Shown here one piece after another: positions 8,617 to 19,634 of a DNA stretch of 64,000 nucleotides. The notes under the pieces are model-generated. The model did no database searches. It was given only the letters and a program-made list of their open reading frames with translations, and was not told where the DNA came from. The translations under genes and the position numbers were made by a program. Origin of the DNA: Saprospiraceae bacterium (GTDB lineage Bacteria; Bacteroidota; Bacteroidia; Chitinophagales; Saprospiraceae); assembly GCA_016720635.1 (NCBI GenBank), contig JADKKF010000002.1, positions 531,001 through 595,000 on the forward strand. Direction: 5' to 3'. Numbering within the stretch: position 1 is the stretch's first letter; each line of letters begins with the position of its first letter.

Positions 8617-11600
8617 ATGAAGAAATTTAAAAATTTTAAAATAAGAATAGTTGTACTGTGCTTTACGTGTATTTCAGTTGGAATCATGTTGATGAGCAGT
8701 TCAGGAGGGCGCGACGATAACAGGAGTGGAGCTCCTCCAGGTACTACTTGTAGTTCATGTCATTCTAATGGTGGGGGCGGCGGCAATATAGTTATTTCAG
8801 GGGTCCCAAATCCATATACCCCGAGTACGATGTATCGGATAACCATCAAAGTTTCTGATGTAAATGCACTGGTTGGAGGATACCAACTGGTTGCAAGAAA
8901 CTCAGCCAATCAAAATATTGGAACTTTCAACACATTGACAGGTTCTAGATTTGCCGCTCAGGGAGGGGTAACACATAGCACTCCACGTTCGTTTTCCAAT
9001 GGGATGGTTAGTTGGGAAGTTGATTGGATCTCACCTTCTGCTAGCACTAATATTACTTTTTACGCCGCTGGAATTGCTGCGAATGGCAATGGTAATGATG
9101 GATCTGGAGATGATACATATTCTACCACTCTGCAAGTATCTGGAGGAGCTAGTTGTACGCCTCCTGTAGTTGGATTGACTAACAATGGAAACATTTGTAG
9201 GGGACAATCTGGACAAATATCAGCTAGTGGGGGGATTACTTATCTTTGGTCTAATGGTCAAACTTCGAGTACTATAACGGTAAGTCCACAATCCACTACA
9301 AATTATACAGTCACTGTAACGGATGCATTGGGCTGTACAGCCACAAGTTCAATCAGTCAGCAAGTTTACCAACCTCCAGGGTTAGTTTTGACGGGCATAA
9401 ATCCAGCGTGTGCAGGCTTAAATAATGGTATTGTTGTTGTCGATGCTGCAGGTACTCCTAATTTTACCTACAACTGGAACAATGGACAATCATCGAATAC
9501 AATCAGCAACCTTTTTCCTGGGACATATACGGTCACTGTAACAGATGGAAATGGGTGCAGAAGTTCTGCCTCGAAGTCTCTGGTTTATAATAGTACTTTA
9601 AACCTAGCATTGACGACTACTCAAGGGGCATGCAATGGACAAGGAGGAACTGTCCAGGCAACGGCAACTGGAGGAACCTCACCTTACCTATACACACTCG
9701 GGCAAAATCAAAATAATACTGGATTGTTTAACAATATTGCTGCTGGTACCTACTACGTAACTGTTAGCGATAATATCGGTTGTAGATCATATAAATCGGC
9801 TACAATTACTCAATCTTCGAATATTTCATTGTCTTATGTTTTTTCTCCATTATCCTGTTTGGGAGCCATAACCAACCTCACAATAAATGCGAGTGGTGGC
9901 CAGAGTCCTTATACCTATGATATCGGAAATGGGCCACAAAGTGGCAGTACTTTTTTTGGAGTGAATGCAGGATCATTCCAAGTGACGGTCACTTCAAGCA
10001 ATGGATGTCAGGGTGTAATTACTGCAGTTATCCCAAATGGGCCTCCTGTTTCTGCCTCTATAACTGGTCCCAGTATATTGTGTCCTGGATCAGTTGGAAC
10101 CTTAATTGCGCCATCAGGATATCTCAATTATTCATGGAACACGGGCTCCAACAATTCAGTGATTCAATTCACCAGCAGCGGTACGTATAGTGTGACGGCC
10201 TCTAATACGAGTGGTTGCATCGCGGTTGGATCAAAAAATGTGACAGTGGTGTCAGGAGCTAATATTTCCATTTCCAATAATTTAAATCCGCTTTGCGCAG
10301 GCTCGTCAACGACTTTATCAATTCAAAGTCCTGCCAGTTTTATACCAAGTACATACTTTTGGAATAATGGTCAAACGACTAGTAATTTAATTGCGGTGAA
10401 CTCAGGAGTATATTCTGTGACAGTAACCGATGCAAATGGATGTGTGAAAACGAGCCAAACTACCATCGCCTTAAACACAAGTCTTGATGTTAATGGTACG
10501 GTTGTTCAATCTACTTGTGCCAATAATAAGGGAAGCATTTTTGTGAGTCCCAATTCACCAAATTTTATTTGGATTTGGTCAGATGCAGGCCCTTTGGTCC
10601 CATCTAGGACAGATTTGTCACCAGGCACTTATACTGTTACGGTTTCCGTAGCAGGAAATAATGCATGTAAGGGGTCGAGAACTTTTGTGATAAATGATGC
10701 GTCGATTCCAACGCTTGGGATCAATTCAACCAATGCTCATTGTGGTTTGTCCAATGGAGCCATTAATCTAAGTCCCGCTAATAATAATTTGCAATTTGTA
10801 TGGGAAAATCAAAGCGGAGGGCCTAATAGATATAACCTTGGGGCAGGCACTTACATCGTTACAGTAACCAATGCTTCTGGTTGCACATCCAGTTTGAGTG
10901 CCAATATCATTAATGAATATACACCTATAAGTCTCAATCTTTCAGCCTCATGCATCCCAGGATCTAATACGGGCAATATTACAGCTACCACTTCTTCAAC
11001 AAATCCAGGGACCAGTATTTCGTACGGTTTAAATGGATTGAACTTTGGGAGTACCTATGTTTTTTCAACCCTTTCTAATGGTGGGTATTTTGTCATCGCC
11101 AGAGAGATACCCACTGGATGCGAGACCACTGCAACAACTCAACTCAATTGTGGTTGTACCCCAATAGAAATCCAAGGGGCTAGAACGATTTGTAATAGCT
11201 TATCGACAGGATATCAAACGAACCAAGCACTTCAAGGGAGTTGGACCATTTTGCCTATTGAAGCAGGGGCCATTAATGCAAGTGGTATCTTTACTCCCAG
11301 CTCAGTGTATCATGGAAATGCAACCATTTGCTTTAGTGAGTCTCCACAATGCACACAGAAATTACCTATTTTCATCTTTGGGCTTCAATTGATCAATACC
11401 TCCACCGGGACCACTTGTGGTTTGGATAATGGATGTTTGGTGATCCAATCGCCCAATGCGAGCAGTAGCGAGCTTAGTTTTACGAGTGGTAATACAACAT
11501 TAAGCGTTCCAAATTGCAATATGTCGGCAGGAAACTACCAAATACAAGTGATTCATAACCCTACTGGTTGTCACCAAGTTGCTCCTTTAAATATTGGAAC

Positions 11601-12294
11601 TTCTCAGCCGCTGGTATTAAATTCTAACGTCTTGAATCCATCATGTTATGTAAATGGCACCATACAAATTACTGCTAATTTACCGATATCTTCATTCAAT
11701 TGGAGCGATATAGGACAGGGGACAGCTACAAGAAATAATCTCAATCCAGGTTTCTATCGAGTTACTGTGGTGGCAAGCAATGGTTGTGCAGCTGTGGATG
11801 AATTTTCGTTGGATAGAACAAATAATATGTCTGTTCAGGTTGCAACAAGTGGCAGTAATATTACTGCATTGGTTACTCCTAGTAGTTCTCAAGTGAGTTA
11901 TTCTTGGAATAATGGAAGTACAACTGCGATTCAAAACAATCTTCCGAATGGCAACTATTGTGTGACTGTTACCTCATCTCAGGGATGTATTTCGACTTCT
12001 TGTGCACAGATTATGGGTACGTCCACGCTTGAAAATGATTTGGTAAAATCATGGAAGTTATACCCAAATCCTGCAAGTAGATGGATTAATATCGAAATGG
12101 AACTTCACAAAATATTGGATGTCGAAATTGAAATATTGGATTATTCAGGCAATAGAATAATAACTAAGAAAATGAAGAATTTGAATCATATATCATTGCC
12201 TCTGGACTTGGGAGAAACTCCATCAGGATTGTACTTTATAAAACTGAAAAACGGTTCTAGTTTTTTTGGAAAATCATTCATATTGCAGCATTAA
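8617..12294 (+). CDS. Large surface protein: choice-of-anchor V-like domain, SprB repeats, T9SS signal
   Basis: 1225 residues. After an N-terminal signal/membrane segment comes a reeler-like 'choice-of-anchor V' domain (about 30-175) with the motif CSSCH at C45, C48 and H49, which resembles a c-type haem site. The body is a run of ~80-residue SprB-type repeats (NNGQ, then GTYTVTVTDANGC), often ending in GC. The C-terminus is a T9SS type A sorting domain (WKLYPNPASRW). SprB repeats occur in cell-surface adhesins, including gliding adhesins, of Bacteroidota. It begins 5 nt after the GH97 stop and is probably in the same transcript. Role in adhesion or surface structure is inferred. Confidence 0.85.
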   Translation: MKKFKNFKIRIVVLCFTCISVGIMLMSSSGGRDDNRSGAPPGTTCSSCHSNGGGGGNIVISGVPNPYTPSTMYRITIKVSDVNALVGGYQLVARNSANQNIGTFNTLTGSRFAAQGGVTHSTPRSFSNGMVSWEVDWISPSASTNITFYAAGIAANGNGNDGSGDDTYSTTLQVSGGASCTPPVVGLTNNGNICRGQSGQISASGGITYLWSNGQTSSTITVSPQSTTNYTVTVTDALGCTATSSISQQVYQPPGLVLTGINPACAGLNNGIVVVDAAGTPNFTYNWNNGQSSNTISNLFPGTYTVTVTDGNGCRSSASKSLVYNSTLNLALTTTQGACNGQGGTVQATATGGTSPYLYTLGQNQNNTGLFNNIAAGTYYVTVSDNIGCRSYKSATITQSSNISLSYVFSPLSCLGAITNLTINASGGQSPYTYDIGNGPQSGSTFFGVNAGSFQVTVTSSNGCQGVITAVIPNGPPVSASITGPSILCPGSVGTLIAPSGYLNYSWNTGSNNSVIQFTSSGTYSVTASNTSGCIAVGSKNVTVVSGANISISNNLNPLCAGSSTTLSIQSPASFIPSTYFWNNGQTTSNLIAVNSGVYSVTVTDANGCVKTSQTTIALNTSLDVNGTVVQSTCANNKGSIFVSPNSPNFIWIWSDAGPLVPSRTDLSPGTYTVTVSVAGNNACKGSRTFVINDASIPTLGINSTNAHCGLSNGAINLSPANNNLQFVWENQSGGPNRYNLGAGTYIVTVTNASGCTSSLSANIINEYTPISLNLSASCIPGSNTGNITATTSSTNPGTSISYGLNGLNFGSTYVFSTLSNGGYFVIAREIPTGCETTATTQLNCGCTPIEIQGARTICNSLSTGYQTNQALQGSWTILPIEAGAINASGIFTPSSVYHGNATICFSESPQCTQKLPIFIFGLQLINTSTGTTCGLDNGCLVIQSPNASSSELSFTSGNTTLSVPNCNMSAGNYQIQVIHNPTGCHQVAPLNIGTSQPLVLNSNVLNPSCYVNGTIQITANLPISSFNWSDIGQGTATRNNLNPGFYRVTVVASNGCAAVDEFSLDRTNNMSVQVATSGSNITALVTPSSSQVSYSWNNGSTTAIQNNLPNGNYCVTVTSSQGCISTSCAQIMGTSTLENDLVKSWKLYPNPASRWINIEMELHKILDVEIEILDYSGNRIITKKMKNLNHISLPLDLGETPSGLYFIKLKNGSSFFGKSFILQH

Positions 12295-12543
12295 ATTATA
12301 TAAACTTGTTAAATATGAGGGTTTCGACTGGCTATTTTAAGAATAGTTACAAAATTATATTTCATAGTTTAGTTTAATTTTTTAATTCATAAAATAATAT
12401 TTTGAAAATTGGTAAAATATAAAAACAAATTTATCATAATTTTTAAATATTAAATTATATTCATAAGTGTATTGCGTTGATTATGAACACGTTTCATTGT
12501 ATAATGCTTTGAATAGCGTGTGAAAGCCTATTGAATTGAATCA
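12295..12543. other. AT-rich intergenic stretch, no gene seen
   Basis: Very AT-rich spacer after the SprB-repeat protein. I see no open frame of note and no clear terminator. It leads into the amylase promoter at 12544-12575. Confidence 0.5.
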
Positions 12544-12575
12544 TTTGCATTTGCAAAAGAGAATATTTAACTTTG
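12544..12575 (+). promoter_or_regulatory. Bacteroidota-type promoter of alpha-amylase gene
   Basis: TTTG at 12544-12547, a 20-nt spacer, then TAACTTTG at 12568-12575, fitting the -33/-7 consensus. The start codon is at 12653, giving a leader of about 70 nt. Confidence 0.6.
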
Positions 12576-12652
12576 TTAGTGGGAAATTAAAGTCTATGCA
12601 GTAGGGCTTAGAGCCTTTTTATTGTTCGTCAAATACTATATTTTAAGTTATT

Positions 12653-15600
12653 ATGAGTAAACATTGGGTTGTCAAGCTATTTTTGCTGTTATTTTTATTT
12701 AATATAAATTCTATCCAAGCTCAGGTAAAGAAAGTTGCACTGCAAGGCTTTTGGTGGGATTATAAAAACAATAATTACCCATTTGGCTGGGCCAATTATT
12801 TAGCGGATCTAGCACCTCGTCTGAGAGTAGCTGGACTTGATGCCATTTGGATCCCACCAGTTTATAAAAACCAAGAATCAACGTGGGTAGGTTATGGCCC
12901 AATGGATCACTATGATTTAGGGGATAAATACCAAAAAGGAGGAGGATCGAATCGCCTAAAAACGGGCATGGGGACCAAAGATGAGTTTTTGCGAATGGTC
13001 GCTGTCATGCACGCCAATGGGATAGAAGTAATCCAAGATGTAGTCCTTAACCATACAGATGGTGCTGGTACCATTACTGGTGCAGGCGGACAGGATCCAG
13101 CAGCGCTATCAATGGCGACCAACGGAGGTTATAAAAATTTTAGATATGTAAGTTTTGGGACACCTTCCATTGATGAATCACAAAATGATTATTGGACTAG
13201 ATCTGGTCGGTGGTCAAAAAATTATACCAATTTTTATCCTAATCCTGGTGATGGATGTACTACAGGTGATATTTGTTCGCCTTATTTTGGCCCTGATATT
13301 TCCTACAATCCTGCCTCCATTGGCCAAAGTTCAAATATACCCACTAGTGGCACGGTAACCGTTGGAGGGATTACAAGAACCTATCACAACCCAACCCAAG
13401 CATCTAATTATATGTATGACGGGGCACTGAATTGGTTGGGTTGGTTTAAAAAGCAGTCTGGAGTTGATGGATTTAGGTGGGATGCGGTTAAGCATTTTTA
13501 TCTTAACATACAAGAGGGAGCTACTAGGTATGTCAAATATGGGTTGCCTTCTTGGGCTCAAGGGGGAAATACTATGTACAATATAGGAGAATATATAGGC
13601 AGTACGGGCGTATTGGATGGCTACGTAACGGCTATGGCTCAGCCGAGTGGATCATATGGGTATGAGGAGCATACGGGTACCTTTGATTTTAATTTGAGAG
13701 GTTATGGATCAAGTGGAGGTATTTATTCTATGGTTCTAGGCCTAGGTGGATACAATATGACCTTAATGCCAGGAGATCAACAAGGCAAGAGAACCTATGA
13801 TTATGGAGGAAATCTTGTGCATAGGACGGTACCTTTCGTCAATAGCCACGATACTTATCGTCCAGTTCTTTTATCCAACGGAAACTTTAGTCAACCTTTG
13901 GGTAACTCAAGTGGATGGAATACAGGAAATGAATTGGGAGGAAATGGTCAGCATATTGACCCATGAGAACCAAGATTGGCTGCTGCTTATGCAATAATCC
14001 ACGCTGTGGATGGAAGCCCAATGGTATTCTTTGAAGATCTTTTTGACATTGGAACGACTGGCAAAAGATACTCACATTCACCTGCAAGCAGCACCGATTT
14101 GCCAACCAGGGGAGATATTGTAAATATCATCAGGGCGCATCAAGGTCTTGACTTCAAAGGAGGGGCTTATAAAGTTAGGAGTTCTAGCTCCAATGGAGGG
14201 TGGGTCGCTGCTGGTTCATTTGAAGACCATTTGGTGATCGAAAGAAGTGCCAAAGCCATCATAGGTATTACAGATAAATATAATACAGCCAGCGATAATT
14301 CGCAAGACGAACAAATGTGGGTTGATTCTGATTTTGCTTCTGGGACCATGCTTTACGATTATAGCGGAGCTCATGGGGTGACTGGCACGCAAGTGCAATC
14401 CGATAAACGTGTTTTGATAAAAACGGCACCAGTTTCGCACACCATACCCAATGTTTTTGGCCATGGATACTCTATCTGGGCACCGTATCCAGGCACACCC
14501 AATTCTGTGAATGATTTGTTTAATGCTATACAAGATGTGGGCGGCGCAGCGTCTTCTGTTACTACCCAAGAATGGGAGATGGATAATGATTTAGGTGACA
14601 GTCATTGCTTATCCCTTAGACAGGGAGGTAGGACACCTGATAATTTGTGTACTTGGCGCATTGTAGGGAAAGTATATACTGACCAAGCCATTTCATATAC
14701 TACTTATCTTGGTAATACAGCCTTAAGTCTTACTACTGCCATTTTTGATAAGAATGGCATGTTGTTGAGTGCTGTTTCTGGTGCGGGAGCTTCTACATCC
14801 GAAACATTTACACCTGGAGTTCTTGATTGGTACGAAATAAGGGTAAGAAATACGGATTGTACACTGGGTCAAAAATCATGGGTAAACGTAAGTTATGAGA
14901 CGCCTTCTACCATCTCAGCTGTAAGTTCGCCTTCACAAAATAGCACGGCATATATTTGGAATACTCAGGGGACTACCGATTGGAATAACTGCGATAACTG
15001 GAGGAACGGAATCGTACCGCCTACATCTGATTGTTCTAATCTCACAATTGTCCTTCCGACGTGTGCTTGTACTGGTGGAGAACCATCAAGGCCCACTTTG
15101 CCTGCGGGATGTTCGCCAACATTTATATCAGAATTGGGATCAGTATTTTTGCCCATTGAGTTGTTGGTATTCAATGGAAAGCCTGAAGGAACAAAAGCTC
15201 AGCTCAACTGGGAATTTGGATCACTCGATGGTGTTAAATATTTTATCCTTCAAAAGTCTAATAATGCTTTTGATTTTTTTGATATTTTCCAACAAAATAT
15301 TGCCAGCCCATTCGATAAAAAACTATATAAATATACAGACAATAGTTTTGAGAAATCATCTTATTATCGCCTGAAAATAATCAATGTAGATGGATCTGTC
15401 GAATATTCAAAAATAATATTGTTACAAAAAAGCAATATATTCAGTGAATTTAAAATGTACCCTAATCCTGTATCTGATGTCCTAAATGTATATTCTGAGA
15501 ATGCCCAGTATTATGAATTCCCATTAAAAATTTCTATCGCCGATCTTTTGGGAAAAAAATGCTATGAGGAGATAATTTCAGATGAAAATGCTTCAGCTAT

Positions 15601-15703
15601 AATGAGACATATAGATACTCAAAACCTATCTAAAGGATCTTATACGATAAAAATAAACTCAGAAAACCAAGTGTATTTCATTCAAAAATTTATTAAAAAC
15701 TAA
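12653..15703 (+). CDS. Secreted GH13 alpha-amylase with T9SS signal, interrupted by in-frame TGA
   Basis: Hydrolyses internal alpha-1,4 bonds of starch or glycogen. It has a signal peptide (to ~24), region I DVVLNH, nucleophile D277 in GFRWDAVKH, acid/base E313 in NIGEY, and D400 in VNSHD. The frame is broken by TGA at 13964-13966 (codon 438) within HIDP-stop-EPRLAAAYA, where related enzymes usually have arginine; a CGA-to-TGA change would explain it. The same frame then runs open for 578 more codons: rest of the barrel, domain C, a linker and a T9SS type A domain (FKMYPNPVSDVLNV). With termination, the product would lack the end of the barrel and the secretion signal. A nonsense mutation, stop readthrough or a sequencing error are all possible. 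Confidence 0.8.
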
Positions 15704-15717
15704 AATTCAATTTTGCT

Positions 15718-17502
15718 ATGCGTTCGTTCATTACATCTATTGTTTTGGTGTTTTTGGCATTTGGAATAAATGCCCAGGCTACATATATTGCTCTTACAGG
15801 AAATAACAATGGGAGCGGAAATCACAATCTTTTTGGAAATTGTCTGACTGCTGGCCAAAATGCATACATTGATTGGGAAACTTATGTGGATGGTGGAAGT
15901 TGTTCGGGTATTTCATCATCGGTTTCAGGGCAAGGATCGAAGTCCAGGATAATACTCCGCACCAGCTCGCCTAATTCTGATCCTACGAGCGTAATCGCCT
16001 CAAATCCTATCTATATAGATGGTATTTTTAATGGTGATAGCGGCAATAATGACAAGTATTATCTCAATCTAGCTCCATATATCACTTCTCCAGGATATTA
16101 TTCTGTTGAAATTCAAGTTACTTGTATGGATGGAACTTATGATGCTGATGCGAGGACTTCTTGGACTTATGCATATCCAACCCCATATTGGCACGCTTCA
16201 GATCCTTTAAATGTAGTGGGAGGCTCTGATATTCAATTGGTTAATAATTTTAATGGCATTAATGGGGCATCTTTTTTGGGATATTTTACCGTTGGTGATG
16301 TAGCCATGTATAGAAGCATGGTTGTATTTGGAGGGACCTACTACGACCTATTGAGATTTACTCCAGGAAATCCTCCTCCACCGACATCTTTGACAGGATT
16401 GCATGGAATACCTACGGGTGGCATTTGTGCAAATGGGTCTGTTCCTCCAACGCTTACTATGGGGGCAGAGACCAATATTTTTCATAGGTCATATGGCGGA
16501 TGCTCTGCGAACGTTCCAGATTGTAGGACATTTTATAGAGTGTATAAAGATGGAACAGCGCCACCTGCTTTTTCTTCATTTAATGTGCCTTGGCGAGACG
16601 ATTGTCCAGGTAATTATAACGCTTGGACAGGTACCATTTCGACATTTCCTTCGGGAGGATCATGCTATTCTGGGTTAACTCAGGGCACGAACAATTCAAA
16701 TCTGGCAGATTGTATTCAATCCAAGAGATATCAGACATATCCAGCTCCTGGCTCAACGAATATCTTGCCGACTTCATTTAGTCCTAGCGATGCGGGTCTT
16801 TGGAATATAGATTATTATAATCAATGTACGCTAACGGATTGTGCGGGTACGAATACCACACAAACTGATCCTACAACAGCACCAAGTACCTACTACAGAG
16901 CTACATTTGATGTCTCTGTACCACCAGTAGGGACTACCATTTGTTCTGCTACTCTATTACCTCTTAATTTGCTGAAATTTGAAGGGTACAAAAGGGATAA
17001 TAGTGGTAATATCATCATAAAAACTGCAAATGAGCAAGATATAGAATCCATCGTTTTGGAGAGAAGTTCTAGTGACTTCTCATGGGTGGCGGTTAAGACT
17101 TTTACTCCTCAAAATAAAATAACTAATAGTTATACCTATATTGATGAAAACTTGATCAAAGGGGTAAATTATTATAGACTAAAAATAACCGAGAAATCTG
17201 GATTGGAAACTTATTCGAAGATCATCTCGATAGTGCAAAATTTGAAAAACGATATTAGAATTTATCCGAATCCAGTAGGAAATGGTCCATTACAAATCAA
17301 AAATGAAGGAATTGAAAATAAAGTTTGGATTAAGATTGTCACTGATAATGGCACGGTAAACTTTAATCAAGCATACGATTTGAAGTTCGGAACGCATGTC
17401 ATCTCTCCTGAAAAATTGCAAAATATCAGTGGAATGATGACTGTATTGATTTACGATGCGGGTTCTGGAAAACTATTGATGTCGGAGAGAATCGTCAAAT
17501 AA
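15718..17502 (+). CDS. Secreted protein of unknown function with T9SS type A domain
   Basis: 594 residues. Signal peptide MRSFITSIVLVFLAFGINAQ, then a ~400-residue Cys- and Gly-rich region of unknown family (many paired cysteines, such as YVDGGSCSG and GGCSANVPDC, probably disulfides). This is followed by a beta-rich segment (LNLLKFEGYKRDNSGN onward) and a C-terminal T9SS type A sorting domain (IRIYPNPVGNGPL). It starts 14 nt after the amylase stop, so it is probably co-transcribed and co-secreted with it. A role in starch or glycan binding is possible from context only. A terminator follows. Confidence 0.75.
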   Translation: MRSFITSIVLVFLAFGINAQATYIALTGNNNGSGNHNLFGNCLTAGQNAYIDWETYVDGGSCSGISSSVSGQGSKSRIILRTSSPNSDPTSVIASNPIYIDGIFNGDSGNNDKYYLNLAPYITSPGYYSVEIQVTCMDGTYDADARTSWTYAYPTPYWHASDPLNVVGGSDIQLVNNFNGINGASFLGYFTVGDVAMYRSMVVFGGTYYDLLRFTPGNPPPPTSLTGLHGIPTGGICANGSVPPTLTMGAETNIFHRSYGGCSANVPDCRTFYRVYKDGTAPPAFSSFNVPWRDDCPGNYNAWTGTISTFPSGGSCYSGLTQGTNNSNLADCIQSKRYQTYPAPGSTNILPTSFSPSDAGLWNIDYYNQCTLTDCAGTNTTQTDPTTAPSTYYRATFDVSVPPVGTTICSATLLPLNLLKFEGYKRDNSGNIIIKTANEQDIESIVLERSSSDFSWVAVKTFTPQNKITNSYTYIDENLIKGVNYYRLKITEKSGLETYSKIISIVQNLKNDIRIYPNPVGNGPLQIKNEGIENKVWIKIVTDNGTVNFNQAYDLKFGTHVISPEKLQNISGMMTVLIYDAGSGKLLMSERIVK

Positions 17503-17534
17503 TTTAGTCAATTTATCCTTAAGCATATCATCTG

Positions 17535-17573
17535 AATCCCACTATTCTTAAAGAAAGGTGGGATTTTTTTTTT
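17535..17573 (+). terminator. Rho-independent terminator after the amylase block
   Basis: 8-bp stem 17535-17542 with 17558-17565, followed by a run of nine or ten T (17564-17573). Confidence 0.85.
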
Positions 17574-17655
17574 AGCTATTGGTGCAAGCTAAGAAAAGAA
17601 ATATTTGTGTAAGAAATTAATCAGCTACAGATCAGCTCTACTAAAAAGTGCTAAA

Positions 17656-17790
17656 CCCAGCGCGTCAGTGGTGGAAGTGGCATCCATCTGGACTAGGCAG
17701 ATGGATGGTCGCAGCATCGAAGATGGTGTGACGTAACCCACGTACGACACGACCTGAGTAAGCCTTTAAGGCGAAACGAAGGGGACGCCT
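17656..17790 (+). repeat. Structured intergenic repeat, copy B
   Basis: Begins CCCAGCGCGTCAG and ends GGGGACGCC like copies C and D. Closing stem GCGTC (17662-17666) with GACGC (17784-17788). A perfect 9-bp hairpin pairs 17681-17689 with 17699-17707. A small GCC/GGC hairpin (17762-17772) sits where copies A and C have the CCCTCTC hairpin. Core block GACGTAACCC then CACGACC. It lies between convergent genes. Confidence 0.7.
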
Positions 17791-17836
17791 GTTATAATAT
17801 TCTCTAAATAAATTTAAAAGGTAAAATATGAAGCCG

Positions 17837-18457
17837 TTATTTTTGATTCATATCAGTTTTCACTAGTTGTGAGGATACAAACCCAACTATTTTGAATTTA
17901 CCAGAGCGGGTTAAGACGCAAGGAAATTTCATAAGATAGGTATAAATTGGTTCGTTTACGGTTGCAACATGCGCATGAATATAATACAGCATTGCCATCG
18001 AAATCTCCCCAGATTCTCTATTGTATTGATCGGATTTGGTAAGACTAATGTTGCTAAATATCGCATTTTTAAGGGTAGGGTGGACCATTTTTTCACTACT
18101 GCCGATGGATTTATTGGTGACAAATGAACCCAATGAGCGAAAGCCGTCGTCTCTTTGGATTTCTTTCCAACCATTTTCGACTGATGCGTCGAATTTATCA
18201 TTAATTTTTCGTCTTTGAGCGGCATTGTATTTTCTTTTCCACTCGGAATCTAAAAATAAACGAAGATCCTCTTTGCTAACGATACATTCTGATTTTAGTT
18301 TTTGGACATCTCCTTCCTTGAGTAATTTACTAAAGTTCTCAATAAAAATTATAGCCTTAGATTCATCTTCCTGGGATATTTTTTGAGACTGCTGACTGAT
18401 GCTCGATTGACATTGGAAAAGGCAAAAGCAACAAAATAAAAGAAGTCTCGACGCCAT
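17837..18457 (-). CDS. Putative lipoprotein of unknown function
   Basis: 206 residues with a short hydrophobic leader and a lipobox-like cysteine (LFQCQSS, C16). The rest is soluble and charged, with no motif I recognise. Its layout (helical N-terminal half, strands near the end such as GKFKIVGFV) resembles small NTF2-like or DUF4864-type periplasmic proteins, but this is a guess. It is 48 nt upstream of nothing co-oriented; gap is transcribed separately from its own promoter just before it. Confidence 0.6.
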   Translation of the reverse strand: MASRLLLFCCFCLFQCQSSISQQSQKISQEDESKAIIFIENFSKLLKEGDVQKLKSECIVSKEDLRLFLDSEWKRKYNAAQRRKINDKFDASVENGWKEIQRDDGFRSLGSFVTNKSIGSSEKMVHPTLKNAIFSNISLTKSDQYNRESGEISMAMLYYIHAHVATVNEPIYTYLMKFPCVLTRSGKFKIVGFVSSQLVKTDMNQK

Positions 18458-18505
18458 AGCACTTTGATTTTGTCAAAAGATAAAGACCTTTTGAAGGAAA
18501 AAATA

Positions 18506-19492
18506 TTATAGTAAAAGTGCTAAATCGGCAAGCCGTGCAGAATATCCAGCTTCGTTGTCGTACCAGCTAACTACCTTTAGGTTGGTGCCACTAGCGGTCG
18601 TAAGCAATGAATCGAAGATGGAGGAGTATTTAATGCCAACGATATCCGAGCTAACAAGTGGAGACTCGCTATACAAGAATACATTTTTCATGCGGCCTAG
18701 GGCAGCTTCTTTATAAATAGCGTTAACTTCCTCTTTAGTAACTGGTTTTTCTGTTACACAACTTAATTCTACGATAGACCCAGTGATGATCGGAACCCGA
18801 TAAGACATGGCAGACATTTTGTCTTTGATACCTGGAACTACGAGGCCTGCAGCTTTGGCAGCACCAGTGGTCGTTGGTATGATATTGACAGCTGCTGCAC
18901 GAGCCCTTCTAAGGTCTTTGTGTGGAGAATCTTGCAGACGTTGGTCTTGGGTGTAAGCGTGAATAGTCACCATCGCACCAGATACGAAGCCCCAGTTGTC
19001 GCAAATGACTTTTGCTAAAGGTGCAAGGCAATTAGTGGTGCAAGAAGCGTTGGAAAAAATCTGGTTTGATCTATCTATTTGGTCTTCATTGACACCCATC
19101 ACTATGGTCTGAATGTCCGTGCCATCAGCAGGAGCAGAGATAATCACATATTTAGCACCGGCTGTGATATGAGCGGAAGCTTTTTCTTTAGAAGTAAAAA
19201 TCCCAGTACATTCGAGGACTACATCGACCTTCAAATCAGCCCAAGGCAATGTGGCTGGATCTTTGATAGAAAATGCATGAATTTTTTTGCCATCAATGGA
19301 TATGGAATTATCGTCAAAATCAACTTTGTTGTCTAAAACTCCTTGTGCAGAGTCGAATCTTAAAAGGTGAGCCAAAGTTCGATTGTCGGTTAGATCGTTG
19401 ATGGCTACGATTTCAACATCTTTCATGCCAAGAAGATTACGAAAAGTAAGTCGGCCAATTCTACCAAAACCGTTAATAGCAATACGTTTCAT
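18506..19492 (-). CDS. gap: Glyceraldehyde-3-phosphate dehydrogenase
   Basis: Oxidises glyceraldehyde-3-phosphate to 1,3-bisphosphoglycerate with NAD+ in glycolysis, and the reverse in gluconeogenesis. 328 residues, a normal length. It has an N-terminal Rossmann motif (INGFGRIGR), IND near residues 31-33 (an aspartate favouring NAD over NADP), the catalytic cysteine C151 in SNASCTTNCLAP, the activating histidine H178, and the C-terminal WYDNEAGYS signature. A -7 box at 19570-19577 lies about 80 nt upstream. It appears to be a single-gene unit. Confidence 0.96.
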   Translation of the reverse strand: MKRIAINGFGRIGRLTFRNLLGMKDVEIVAINDLTDNRTLAHLLRFDSAQGVLDNKVDFDDNSISIDGKKIHAFSIKDPATLPWADLKVDVVLECTGIFTSKEKASAHITAGAKYVIISAPADGTDIQTIVMGVNEDQIDRSNQIFSNASCTTNCLAPLAKVICDNWGFVSGAMVTIHAYTQDQRLQDSPHKDLRRARAAAVNIIPTTTGAAKAAGLVVPGIKDKMSAMSYRVPIITGSIVELSCVTEKPVTKEEVNAIYKEAALGRMKNVFLYSESPLVSSDIVGIKYSSIFDSLLTTASGTNLKVVSWYDNEAGYSARLADLALLL

Positions 19493-19569
19493 TCAAAAAA
19501 TTTTAATTAGACAAAAAAATCTACCCTTAGTGTATAAAGGACAATAACTATTGGTTTAACAATGGGATG

Positions 19570-19577
19570 CAAAGATA
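19570..19577 (-). promoter_or_regulatory. -7 box (TATCTTTG) of gap
   Basis: Reading on the minus strand, TATCTTTG matches TAnnTTTG and is followed by GCATCCC. It is about 78 nt before the gap start codon. No convincing -33 element at the usual distance. Confidence 0.5.
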
Positions 19578-19634
19578 GTTCAAAATTTAAACAAATTAAC
19601 GGGCGAAATATTTTTGTAAAAAAAGTAAATAAGT

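Noticed and set aside
9031..9216. Minus-strand open frames inside the SprB-repeat gene
   Set aside because: They are low-complexity shadows of the repeat-rich plus-strand gene and have no own signals.
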